Shown: positions 1-7,466 of the stretch, one piece after another
Layout of the letters: each line of letters begins with the position of its first letter
Position numbering within the stretch: position 1 is the stretch's first letter
NCBI RefSeq assembly: GCF_036010485.1
Contig: NZ_CP108568.1
Coordinates: 6,494,001-6,558,000 of the forward strand
Direction: 5' to 3'
Source of the DNA: Streptomyces sp. NBC_01198
GTDB taxonomy: Bacteria > Actinomycetota > Actinomycetes > Streptomycetales > Streptomycetaceae
Length of the DNA: 64,000 nt
The notes under the pieces: generated by a model
What the model was told of the DNA's origin: nothing
What the model saw: the letters and a program-made list of their open reading frames with translations, nothing else
The model's database searches: none
Made by a program: the position numbers and the translations under genes

Positions 1-309
1 GCCCAGGACGCCGAGCGCCAGCTGGGCGAAGTTGGTACCGAAGAGGGAAAGGCTGACCGCTGTGGAGTTGGCGAAGTCCGCGTCCATGTGCTCGCCGGAG
101 TCGACGGCGGACTTGTACCGCGCGGAGGCGATCAGCCCGAAGGCGACCAGGAACAGCAGGCCCAGCCCGAGGGTGATCCACGTGGAGCGCAGGGTCCAGA
201 GCTTTGCCCACTCCGAGCGCAGAACCCGCGGGCCGGTCACCTTGTAGAGAGGACGCGCGGGCCCGACGGATGTGGGGTCGGGGGGCTGAGTGGTGGTGAC
301 GGTGGTCAT
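1..309 (-). CDS. ABC-2 type transporter permease, N-terminal part (cut by window edge)
   Basis: Starts at ATG 309 and runs off the left edge, so only about 103 residues are visible. A polar N-terminus leads into RSEWAKLWTLRST, typical of the juxtamembrane start of ABC-2 permeases. A hydrophobic helix follows (residues ~44-62), then an extracytoplasmic-looking polar stretch and the start of a second hydrophobic run near residue 95. The ATG shares its A with the TGA of the upstream ATPase gene, so the two are translationally coupled and probably form one exporter. Family role: membrane part of a two-gene ABC efflux system; the substrate cannot be told. Confidence 0.8.
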   Translation of the reverse strand, partial: MTTVTTTQPPDPTSVGPARPLYKVTGPRVLRSEWAKLWTLRSTWITLGLGLLFLVAFGLIASARYKSAVDSGEHMDADFANSTAVSLSLFGTNFAQLALGVLG

Positions 310-1244
310 CAGGCGGCCCTCCCGGGAGTGTCGACGCTGATGGTGCCGTGGTACTCGACGGCATCCCGGGTCAGGTCCATGAAGGCCTGTTCCAGGGAAA
401 CAGCGCGGTCGCTGAGCTCGAACAGCGGGATGCCGTGCTCGGCTGCCTTGTAACCGATGGCGCGGGCGGTCATACCGATCACCTGCAGTTCCTCCGTGCC
501 CGCCTCCCCGGTGATCTCGATGCCCGGGCCGGCCAGCACCTCGCGCAGGCGGGCCGGGTCGGCGGTCGCCACGCTCACGGTGTCGCCGCCGGCCGCTCGG
601 ACAAGATCCTTGACGGTGGTGTCGGCCAGGAGCCGTCCGCGGCCGACGACGATGAGCTGGTCGGCGACCAGTGCCATCTCACTCATCAGGTGCGAGGAGA
701 CGAAGACGGTGCGGCCTTCTCCGGCCAGCCCGGTGAGCAGGTTCCGTATCCACAGCACACCCTCGGGGTCCAGCCCGTTGACCGGCTCGTCGAGCATGAC
801 GGTGGCCGGATCACCCAGCAGCGCGGCGGCGATGCCCAGGCGCTGGCCCATGCCGAGGGAGAACGCTCCGGCGCGCTTCCTGGCCACCGGCTGCAGGCCG
901 GTCAGCTCGATCACCTCCTCGACCCGGCGACGCGGGATGCCGTGCGAGAGCGCCAGGGCGTTGAGGTGGTGGTAGGCCGAGCGCCCTGGGTGGATCGACT
1001 TGGCCTCCAGGAGCGCGCCGACCTCTTGGAGGGGCGCGCGGTGGTCGGCGTATCGTTTGCCGTTGACCGAGACGTTGCCGCTCGTGGGTGCGTCCAGCCC
1101 GACGATCATGCGCATGGTCGTGGACTTGCCGGCGCCGTTCGGACCGAGGAACCCGGTGACGGTGCCGGGCCGGACGACGAAGGCCAACTCGTCGACCGCG
1201 GTCTTCTCCCCGTACCGCTTCGTCAGCTCACGTGCCTCGATCAT
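309..1244 (-). CDS. ABC transporter ATP-binding protein (drug/antibiotic export type)
   Basis: A 311-residue nucleotide-binding subunit. Visible motifs are Walker A GPNGAGKST (~residues 34-42), a signature-like FSLGMGQR, Walker B VMLDEP followed by NGLDPEG, and the switch histidine in VSSHLMSEM. After the ABC domain (~1-215) comes a ~95-residue C-terminal extension of the kind seen in DrrA/BcrA-type exporters. It overlaps the permease start (TGATG), so the pair should act together as an efflux pump powered by ATP in the cytoplasm. No local regulator is linked. Confidence 0.9.
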   Translation of the reverse strand: MIEARELTKRYGEKTAVDELAFVVRPGTVTGFLGPNGAGKSTTMRMIVGLDAPTSGNVSVNGKRYADHRAPLQEVGALLEAKSIHPGRSAYHHLNALALSHGIPRRRVEEVIELTGLQPVARKRAGAFSLGMGQRLGIAAALLGDPATVMLDEPVNGLDPEGVLWIRNLLTGLAGEGRTVFVSSHLMSEMALVADQLIVVGRGRLLADTTVKDLVRAAGGDTVSVATADPARLREVLAGPGIEITGEAGTEELQVIGMTARAIGYKAAEHGIPLFELSDRAVSLEQAFMDLTRDAVEYHGTISVDTPGRAA

Positions 1245-1394
1245 CGCTCACCCTGTCGTGCCGCGGACCGGCCCGTTCTGGCCCGTCCTCCACCAGAAAC
1301 GCTACGGGCCGTCACGGTCCTTGCCGTGGTACCGCGGGCTGGAATCACGGGAAGCGGGTCATACCGGGGTACTACCCGGCCTGCACCTGCGTGG

Positions 1395-1762
1395 CTACCT
1401 CGCCCGCCGGCCCGGCCTCGGCCCGGCGTCCAGCACCTCAATCTCGTCCGGGGGCTGGGTCTCGGCCTTCCGGGTGGATGGCAGGGCCGGGGTCGCCCGA
1501 ATGGTCCACGGCAGGCCCAAGACGGCCCTGCGGCGCAGCCACCAGACGGTCACGACCATCAGGAGCACCGCGAGGACGCTGTACGCGACGCCTCGATCGC
1601 CTGGAAGTGCCAGAAGCGACTGCCCGGTTGGTAGCTGGACCATTGGGTGCAGCCGTGTCTGGTCAGCCAGGCGACGAATGCCCGGTCGGAGCTCACGCCG
1701 TCGGCGCGGGCCCGCTGGAACAGAGTCGTCAGTTCCGTGCTCTTGACGCCTTGGAGCGGGCG
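1395..1762 (-). pseudogene. ABC transporter permease, C-terminal remnant with a frameshift
   Basis: Reading leftwards from about 1762, one frame gives FVAWLTRHGCTQWSSYQPGS and then RFWHFQAIEA. This is the extracytoplasmic loop that precedes the last helix in a family of Streptomyces ABC permeases. The reading then has to move to another frame near 1588 to continue as AYSVLAVLLMVVTVWWLRRR, a final membrane helix with a basic end, stopping at TAG 1395-1397. The N-terminal bulk of the gene is absent: the reading continues without a start from just past the stop codon of the truncated SDR. One missing base would explain the shift, so a sequencing error is possible there, but the 5' truncation is not explained by that. 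Confidence 0.6.
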
Positions 1763-1780
1763 GTCGGCCCTGTGACCCCG

Positions 1781-2175
1781 CTAGAGCAAGGCGCCGCCAG
1801 TGGCATCGAGGGTCTGGCCGGTAGCCCGGCCTGCGTCATCTGATACCAGGAATGCGACCACGCCGGCGACGTCATCGGGCATCCCGACCCGAGCCAGCGG
1901 CGAGCGAGCCGCGGTGGCAGCCCGTGCCGCTTCGTCCGAGCGCAGCCACCAGGCGTTGAGGTCGGTGTCGATCGCACCAGGATTGACCGCGTTGACCGTG
2001 ATGGCCCGCGGCCCGAGGTCCTTGGCGAGCGTCGCGGTGAACACGTCGATCGCCGCTTTGGTCATCGCGTAGGCGATCAGCCCGGGCTCGGAGTGACCAA
2101 GGGTATAGCTGGTGGAGATGTTGACGATGCGGCCACCGTCCCGCATCAGGCGCAGCCCAAGCTGCGTCAAGACCC
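1781..2175 (-). pseudogene. Short-chain dehydrogenase/reductase, C-terminal half only
   Basis: The readable part covers the SDR core after the cofactor site: GRIVNISTSYT, catalytic-type YAMTKAA (Tyr-x3-Lys), VNAVNPGAIDTDL and a C-terminal SDDAGRATGQTLDATGG ending at TAG 1781-1783. The first ~100 residues of the family, with the TGxxxGIG nucleotide-binding motif, are missing. The open frame continues upstream to about 2353 but that part does not resemble an SDR. It should not bind NAD(P). The break falls at about 2175, exactly where one arm of a 12-bp inverted repeat lies. Probably a deletion remnant. Confidence 0.65.
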
Positions 2176-2249
2176 GCCCTCGGCGATAACCGCCGTCCGC
2201 CCAGCCGACGCGGGCCGGCTGCAGAGTCGTTCGGGAAGCCGAGGGCGGG
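2173..2249. repeat. 12-bp perfect inverted repeat at the SDR breakpoint
   Basis: CCCGCCCTCGGC at 2173-2184 is repeated in inverted orientation, GCCGAGGGCGGG, at 2238-2249, with 53 bases between. The left arm coincides with the point where SDR homology stops. It may mark the endpoints of the rearrangement that removed the SDR 5' end. The 2176-2371 stretch contains no recognisable gene. Confidence 0.5.
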
Positions 2250-2371
2250 TCGTCGTTCGGGATAGCTTCACAAGTTGAACGATCTCTCCCCCGGGGCGGC
2301 TCGGCCCGCCGAGGAAACGCCGTGGCCGCAACAACCCGGATCCATCGCGCCATACGGGTCCGGGATGCCGG

Positions 2372-3451
2372 CTACGAGATTTCCCGGGTCGTTCCGTCGG
2401 CTGCGGACTGTTCGATGGCGGTGAGGAGCCGGTGGTGGCGAAGGCCGGTCTCGAAGCTGGGGTGGGGCTGCCGGCCTTCGGTGATGGCCCGGGCGACTTC
2501 CTGGTAAAGGGCCGCGACATTGGCCGGCGGGCCGGATCGCACGGCGGCGGGGGCGGTGCGATAGGTGTCGGGCACGGCCAGGGCCTCGTCGCCGAACTTG
2601 ATGTCCCAGTCGCACCAGTGAATGAAGGTCCCGAGCTGGGTCGGTGTGGCGGTCAACGTTCCTTCGCTGCCTACGAGCTTGAGATGGAACCCGTTCCGGG
2701 TGGGCTCGTTGCCGCCGTGGACGGCGACGGAGGCGGTGGCGCCGTTGGCCAGCAGTCCGTGCAGCAGTACGTGGCCGGGTGTGGCGTTGGCTACGGTGCC
2801 TCCCGTCCCGGTGACCAGGACGCGGTCGTGCGTGCGGGGCAGCCGTGCGGAGACTTCCGTCAGCGGGCCGGCGACCCGTTCGAGTGCGGCCAGGAAGTGG
2901 CCTGCCATGATCGGCAGGATGTTGCTTCCCTGTGCGGGGTCGAGGCCGAACACCAGGTTCGGAGGGATTCGACTGCCGCCCCAGGGTGCGCCGTCCGCGA
3001 CCAGCGCGACCGATTCGAGGCTGCCGATCCGGCCCTCGGCCAGGAGGTCGGCGGTGAAGCGGGCGCTCGGGGAGTGGTGGCCCTGGAGGACGACCGCGTG
3101 GACCACGCCCGCGGCGGTGGCGGCCTCGGCCAGCTCGTTCGCCTCGTCGGTGTCGGCGCCCAGCGGCCACTCGGACACGACGTGCTTGCCGGCGGCGAGC
3201 GCGGCTCGGATCGCGGCGGCGTGCCCGGAGGCCTTCACCGAGACGACGACCAGGTCGACGTCGGGGTGCGCGGCCAGCTCGCCGGCGTCGGCGAAGGCGT
3301 GCCGCACGCCGTGAGCGGCGGCCGCGCGACCCGCGCTGGCCTGCCGGGTGGTCGCCACCGCGGTCACCTCGAAGGCGTCAAGCGCGGCGAGTGCCGGCAG
3401 GTGCGAGCTGTCGGCCCAGCCGCCGGCTCCGACGATTCCGACTCGGATCAT
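2372..3451 (-). CDS. Gfo/Idh/MocA-family oxidoreductase
   Basis: A 359-residue protein starting MIRVGIVGAGGWADSSH, a Rossmann NAD(P) site with the Gfo/Idh/MocA pattern. Residues ~1-120 form the nucleotide-binding domain and contain the family EKP-like position as SEWPLG (~residue 94). The rest is the alpha/beta substrate domain (GSEGTL near residue 265). Members oxidise or reduce sugars, inositols or related polyols with NAD(P)H; the substrate is unknown here. It is divergent from a TetR gene, with two near-identical palindromes in the 114-base gap, so it is probably that regulator's target. Confidence 0.85.
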   Translation of the reverse strand: MIRVGIVGAGGWADSSHLPALAALDAFEVTAVATTRQASAGRAAAAHGVRHAFADAGELAAHPDVDLVVVSVKASGHAAAIRAALAAGKHVVSEWPLGADTDEANELAEAATAAGVVHAVVLQGHHSPSARFTADLLAEGRIGSLESVALVADGAPWGGSRIPPNLVFGLDPAQGSNILPIMAGHFLAALERVAGPLTEVSARLPRTHDRVLVTGTGGTVANATPGHVLLHGLLANGATASVAVHGGNEPTRNGFHLKLVGSEGTLTATPTQLGTFIHWCDWDIKFGDEALAVPDTYRTAPAAVRSGPPANVAALYQEVARAITEGRQPHPSFETGLRHHRLLTAIEQSAADGTTREIS

Positions 3452-3469
3452 GTACGCCCCCTGGGTTCT

Positions 3470-3536
3470 GTACCTGTCGGTACTAAATTAGGGTCGTGCG
3501 GTGCTCTCGCGCAAGAGGTAACGTACCGGCAGGTAC
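3470..3536. promoter_or_regulatory. Duplicated TetR operator in the divergent promoter region
   Basis: Two 14-bp boxes, GTACCTGTCGGTAC (3470-3483) and GTACCGGCAGGTAC (3523-3536), each an imperfect palindrome with GTACC/GGTAC arms. The second is the reverse complement of the first apart from one base. They are 53 bp apart start to start, close to five helical turns, and sit between the oxidoreductase start (3451) and the TetR start (3566). This is the expected arrangement for a repressor that shuts both divergent promoters. Confidence 0.75.
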
Positions 3537-3565
3537 AAAATCTGGGAGAGACCACGGAGGACGGC

Positions 3566-4144
3566 ATGCCCGGCGGACGCCCGCGCTCGTTCGACGCCGA
3601 GACCGCGCTGGACCGCGCGCTGGAGGTGTTCTGGCGGCACGGCTACGAAGGCACCTCGCTGACCGACCTGACCGCCGCGATGGACATCAACAGGCCCAGC
3701 CTCTATGCCGCCTTCGGCAACAAGGAAGAACTGTTCGGCAAGGTCCTCGCCCGCTACCTCGACGGCCCCGGCGGCTACACCACCGACGCGCTGGACGCAC
3801 CCACCGGCCGCGAGGTCATCGAGCGGCTGATCCACGGGGCCGTGGACCTGACCGCGGGCGAGGGCAGGCCCCACGGTTGCTTGTGCGTCAACAGCGTGCA
3901 CGCCCGCGGACCCGACGCGCACGCCGTACGCCAGGACGCGGTCGCGGTGCGCGAAACCGCCGAGGCCGCGCTGCGAGGGCGACTGGAGAAGGCCACCGAT
4001 CTGCCTTCCGGCTACGAACCGGCCGCCCTGGCCGCACTCGTGCACACGATCACGGACGGTATCGCCGTCCAGGCGGCAGCCGGCCGCAGCCACGACGACC
4101 TACGACAGGTCGCCGACCTGGCACTGCGCGCCCTGCTGGACTGA
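3566..4144 (+). CDS. TetR-family transcriptional repressor
   Basis: A 192-residue protein. ATG 3566 is chosen because ACGGAGG lies 5-11 bases upstream and the homology starts at once with MPGGRPRSFDAETALDRALE. The N-terminal HTH shows GTSLTDLTAAMDINRPSLYAAFGNKEELF (residues ~31-60 in two stretches), the TetR pattern ending in the Y-x-x-F-x-x-K-E-x-L helix. The C-terminal ligand domain has GCLCVNS, a cysteine-containing loop common in the NemR/YcdC-like subgroup. It likely represses itself and the divergent Gfo/Idh/MocA gene through the boxes at 3470-3536; the effector is unknown. Confidence 0.88.
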   Translation: MPGGRPRSFDAETALDRALEVFWRHGYEGTSLTDLTAAMDINRPSLYAAFGNKEELFGKVLARYLDGPGGYTTDALDAPTGREVIERLIHGAVDLTAGEGRPHGCLCVNSVHARGPDAHAVRQDAVAVRETAEAALRGRLEKATDLPSGYEPAALAALVHTITDGIAVQAAAGRSHDDLRQVADLALRALLD

Positions 4145-4171
4145 AATCCCACCGACGACCGCCGCGACCGG

Positions 4172-4267
4172 CCCCGTCTTGTAGTTGTGGGGGCACTTCG
4201 GCCAGCCCAAGGCGGGGTGCTCGCACTCCTTGAAGAACGCGCCCATCCCATGGGGCAGTGACTTGGC
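4172..4267 (-). pseudogene. Tyrosine-recombinase integrase, N-terminal scrap
   Basis: About 32 codons on the minus strand read AKSLPHGMGAFFKECEH, then PALGWPKCPHNYKTG. From memory this is the Cys/His-containing start of a family of actinomycete phage/ICE integrases (a FFKxC-x-H ... W-x-K-C-x-H block before the arm-type DNA-binding domain). Homology stops on both sides and no catalytic domain follows. It lies between the TetR stop and the RibD-like gene, in a 220-base gap with nothing else recognisable. It suggests a former integrative element nearby. The assignment rests on a short match. Confidence 0.45.
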
Positions 4268-4366
4268 GGTCACCCGATGCCGGGTTCCAGGTGCACGGCT
4301 CACCCTGCGATGTCGGGTTCGAGGCCCGTCTAGACTTCCGGGACCGACTGACGGAAGGCGGGCGCT

Positions 4367-4930
4367 GTGCGGAGACTGCTCTACGGCATGAATCTGTCCC
4401 TGGACGGCTATGTCGCCGCGCCCGGCGACGATCTCAGCTGGAGCGCGCCGAGCGACGAGCTGTTCCAGTGGTGGCTCGACCAGGAGCGGGCGGTCAGCTT
4501 GTTCCTCTATGGCCGCAGGCTGTGGGAGACCATGAGCGCCTACTGGCCGACCGGCGACCGGCAGCCGGGCGCCACCCCGGCGCAGATCGAGTTCGCGCGG
4601 AACTGGCGGGACACGCCGAAGGTGGTGTTCTCCTCGACGGTCGACAAGGTCGACTGGAACACCCGCCTGGTCACCGGTGACGCGGTCGCGGAGATCGCTC
4701 GGCTCAAGGCCGAGGACGGCGGGCCGATGAGGGTCGGTGGCGCAGCGCTCGCCGGGGCGGCGATGCGGGCCGGGTTGATCGACGAGTACGCGATCGTCAC
4801 CCACCCGGTCCTGGTGGGCAGTGGCACACCCTTCTTCAGCGCGCTGGACGGCTGGACGAACCTGGACCTGCTGGAGGCACGGACGCTTCCCGGCGGCGTG
4901 GTCCTGGCCAGGTACGAGACGAGGCGCTGA
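4367..4930 (+). CDS. Dihydrofolate reductase-family / RibD C-terminal-domain protein
   Basis: A 187-residue protein with a GTG start at 4367 and a purine-rich ACGGAAGG upstream. The N-terminus RRLLYGMNLSLDGYVAAPGD is the standard opening of the YyaP/RibD-C family. FLYGRRLWETMSAYWP and, near the end, LVGSGTPFF also fit. These are NADPH-binding reductases related to DHFR, often of unknown substrate. Full family length. It is flanked by pseudogenes on both sides, so it has no informative operon context. Confidence 0.85.
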   Translation: MRRLLYGMNLSLDGYVAAPGDDLSWSAPSDELFQWWLDQERAVSLFLYGRRLWETMSAYWPTGDRQPGATPAQIEFARNWRDTPKVVFSSTVDKVDWNTRLVTGDAVAEIARLKAEDGGPMRVGGAALAGAAMRAGLIDEYAIVTHPVLVGSGTPFFSALDGWTNLDLLEARTLPGGVVLARYETRR

Positions 4931-4984
4931 ACGCGCTGTCGGGCGGCGGGACATCGCCGACGACCAGCGACGGTCCGGCCTGAC

Positions 4985-5722
4985 TCGGGCTGCAGGAGAA
5001 GGTGGGCCAGGTGGTGGAGCCGTTCTTCTGGACGGTCAGGCCCCAACTGTTGCCGGTCCCGTTCGGTTTGGCGACGAGGACATGGGAACTGGGGTAGCTG
5101 GCGGTGATGTTCCAGGTGGACATCACCTTCTCGGGGGCAGGCACGTTCACCGTCACGGTCCAGTTGCTCGAACCGGAGACGACGCCGAGGTTGTACCGGT
5201 CGCTCCACGACGAGCCCGCGGTCACCGCCGCGGTGCAGCTCCCGCCACCGGCTGTCGTCCCCGTGCTGGAACCGGTGGTGGGCGGCGGGGTGGTCGTCGT
5301 CGCGCTGCCGAGGCTGCCGGGACGGCCTGCAGCGCGTTGCACCAGACGGTGGCCATCTTGGTGTAGCCGCCGGCGTCGGGGCGCACGCCGTCCGCCAGAT
5401 CGGCGGTGGTCAGTGCGCTGTACATCTCGACGAGGTGGACGTGCTTGCCGGCACGGGCCTTGCTCTGCACGATCCCCGGGATGGCCGCGTTGTACGTACG
5501 CACGTCGAAGGAGGCCAGCGGGATGATGGTGGCCACGAACACCTCGGCGTCCGGCGACTTTGCGGTGATGTGGTCCAGCAGGGTGGACAGCCGTGACGGG
5601 GCGCCGGAGGGGTTGGACCCGTAGATGTCGTTGGTGCCGATGTGCAGCAGGATCGTGTGCGGGTTGAACGTGCTCAGCCAGTTGACGACGTTGGCGTCGA
5701 TCTGTGCGATGGTCCAGCCTCG
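4985..5722 (-). pseudogene. SGNH/CE3-type esterase joined to a CBM2-like domain, 5'-truncated and frameshifted
   Basis: Read leftwards from 5722, the protein begins mid-domain with GWTIAQIDANVVNWL and has LLHIGTNDI (SGNH block III). It lacks the block I GDS nucleophile region. The last block reads LADGVRPDAGGY: where the family has DGVHP, the catalytic His is Arg. At about 5318 the frame must shift by one base to enter a Thr/Pro/Ser linker and then a CBM2-like module (CTAAVTAGSSWSDRYNLG ... NGSTTWPTFSC, ~5240-4985). No stop follows the module until 4836, inside the opposite-strand RibD gene. A secreted carbohydrate esterase originally; now almost certainly dead. Confidence 0.7.
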
Positions 5723-5917
5723 GGTTCGAGCAACTGGACGGTGACGGCGAACATCCCGTCGCCGGAGAAGGTGCTGTCGACCTGGAACATCACCGCCAGT
5801 TACCCGAGCGCCCAGCAACTGGTCGCCAAGCCCAACGGCAACGGCAGCACGTGGGGCCTGACCATCCAGAAGAACGGCTCGACCACCTGGCCGACCTTCA
5901 CGTGCGGCACAGGCTAA
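5722..5917 (+). pseudogene. CBM2-like cellulose-binding fragment, opposite orientation
   Basis: On the plus strand, starting abruptly at about 5722, the reading SGSSNWTVTANIPSPEKV to NGSTTWPTFTCGTG, stop TAA 5915-5917, is a second copy of the end of the CBM2-like module encoded on the minus strand at 4985-5240. The two match at roughly three residues in four. No start codon, signal peptide or catalytic domain belongs to it. Head-to-head placement against the esterase fragment points to an inversion joining two related genes. The 235 bases after it, up to the next gene, hold nothing recognisable. Confidence 0.65.
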
Positions 5918-6152
5918 AGCACAGCTCCTCCCGGCGCCGCGCCGCCACTTCCGGCGCGGCGCCCGGGGCGCACGCCGAGCAGCGGGCAGCCGGAGGCGTG
6001 ACCATGAGAACCGCGCCGCCAGAACTGGAGCACCGCACAGGCCAGGCACCCCCCGGCGGAACTGCTGCCCCGCGCTGCGGTCCAGGATGTGGTCGACTGA
6101 TAGGAGGCGATATTCCGAGGTCAGAACCCCGATACCACGCTAGGGTCCGTGG

Positions 6153-6800
6153 ATGCGCCTCTACCTGTCGTCCTTCCGCATGGGCGATCACCCCGACCGG
6201 TTGCTCGGGCTCCTCGGGTCGGAGCCGGGCCGGATCGCTGTCGTCGCGAATGCCATGGACGCCGCCCCGGACGAAGTCCGCCGCGCCGGAGTCGAACGCG
6301 AGACCGACGCTCTGGTCGAGCTCGGGTTCGACCCACAGGAGCTTGATCTGCGGGAGTTCTTCCACCGCCCCGCCGGCGAGGTCGAGACCGCGCTCGACGC
6401 CTTCCCGGCCGTCTGGGTCCGCGGCGGCAACGTGTTCGTGCTTCGCTACGCGATGGCCCGCAGCGGAGCGGACAGCGTCCTGTCCTCGCGGCTTCGCGAG
6501 GACACGATCGTCTACGCGGGCTACAGCGCCGGCCCCTGCGTGCTGGCTCCCAGCCTCCAGGGCCTGGAACTCTGCGACTTCGCCCAGGACGTCACGAGGA
6601 CCTGGGGAGACGAACCGGTCTGGAACGGCCTGGCCATCCTCGACCACGCCTTCGTCCCGCATGTCGATTCCCCCGGCCACGTCGAGACCGAGGCCTGCGG
6701 GCGGATCGCGGAACACTACCGGGCCAATGGCACCCCGCACCGCACCTTGAGCGACGGACAAGTCCTGGTGATCGAGGGTGACACGTCGGCCATCATCTGA
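6153..6800 (+). CDS. Peptidase S51 (dipeptidase E)-like / class I GAT-like protein
   Basis: A 215-residue protein starting MRLYLSSFRMGDHPDR. It has the S51 signatures WVRGGNVFVL (~residues 90-99) and the nucleophile elbow YAGYSAGPCVLAP (Ser at ~residue 125), followed by a conserved HAFVPHVDSPGH, giving a plausible Ser-His-Glu set. Known S51 members cleave Asp-X dipeptides or cyanophycin in the cytoplasm; many actinobacterial copies are uncharacterised. Length matches the family. It is monocistronic as far as can be seen. Confidence 0.8.
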   Translation: MRLYLSSFRMGDHPDRLLGLLGSEPGRIAVVANAMDAAPDEVRRAGVERETDALVELGFDPQELDLREFFHRPAGEVETALDAFPAVWVRGGNVFVLRYAMARSGADSVLSSRLREDTIVYAGYSAGPCVLAPSLQGLELCDFAQDVTRTWGDEPVWNGLAILDHAFVPHVDSPGHVETEACGRIAEHYRANGTPHRTLSDGQVLVIEGDTSAII

Positions 6801-6892
6801 CCGACACCTCGCCGATGAACTAGCGGACAGGTCTCGGTGTACGGGTCAGTCCGACGGTCGACCAGGCGCGGAATCGCTGGTGGCCGTCGGGG

Positions 6893-7150
6893 ACTCCGGC
6901 GGAGCGGGCCGACGAACTCGATGTTCTGCTCCGGGACTCGGAGGTGGACCGGATCGCGGGCATGGTGGTCGGCGTCCCGACAGGCGTCGCGCCCTACGAC
7001 GGCGGCGGTGAGCGCGCAGGGCTACGCGACGTGGTGCTCGATGTCCTGGCCGCGCGTGACATCCCGGTCCTCGCACAAGTGGACTTCGGTCACACCGCAC
7101 CGAACCTGCTGCTGCCCGTCGGCGACGGCGCCGCCGGGATGGCAGCATCG
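6893..7150 (+). pseudogene. LD-carboxypeptidase (S66)-like C-terminal remnant
   Basis: In one plus-strand frame the reading ERADELDVLLRDSEVDRIAG continues as MVVGVPTGVAPYDGGGERAG and LRDVVLDVLAARDIPVLAQV, then DFGHTAPNLLLPVG. This matches the last part of S66 carboxypeptidases, where a GivvG strand is followed by a GIPVL...GH segment carrying the catalytic His. The N-terminal domain with the nucleophile serine is absent, the frame has no credible start, and the usual C-terminal residues are replaced after 7120. It is probably a decayed relic, recognised by motif only. Confidence 0.5.
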
Positions 7151-7185
7151 CCTGGTGATCGCCGGCGCTGGAGAAGGGTGAAGTC

Positions 7186-7437
7186 GTGCTTCAGGGGGAC
7201 GAAGTGGTGCGGGCACTTCTGGCGGCGGTGGCGACGCTGGAGGACCTCGTCGGCGTCGGGACCGGCTCACAGATGGCGTTGAGCACCCTGGAGGAGATCG
7301 CCTCCGAGCTCGGCGTGATGGATTCAGCGGAAGGCAGGAGCTTCGTCGAGGTGCTGGAGCGCGTCGCCGCCGCGGAGCCGGACCGTGCTGCCTGGATCCG
7401 GGGGGTCCCGCGTGCCCTGGGGCTTGAACACCTGTGA
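7186..7437 (+). CDS. Small hypothetical protein, 83 aa
   Basis: GTG start at 7186 with GAGAAGGG about 7 bases upstream; stop TGA 7435-7437. The protein (starting VLQGDEVVRALLAAVATLED) is predicted to be largely helical and acidic, with no Cys, no signal peptide and no membrane segment. I do not recognise it. The next ORF could start at a GTG overlapping this stop codon, so the two may be a small operon. Confidence 0.55.
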   Translation: MLQGDEVVRALLAAVATLEDLVGVGTGSQMALSTLEEIASELGVMDSAEGRSFVEVLERVAAAEPDRAAWIRGVPRALGLEHL

Positions 7438-7466
7438 TCACGAGCGCCGCGAAGGATACTGTCCGG

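Noticed and set aside
2432..3565. In-frame N-terminal extension of the TetR gene (open for ~378 codons upstream).
   Set aside because: It is antisense to the oxidoreductase gene; the TetR homology, RBS and operator position all fix the start at 3566.
4311..4345. GGGTTCGAGGCCC, which looks like a tRNA T-arm and could mark an att site beside the integrase scrap.
   Set aside because: The stem does not extend to five pairs and no acceptor, D or anticodon arm can be folded around it.
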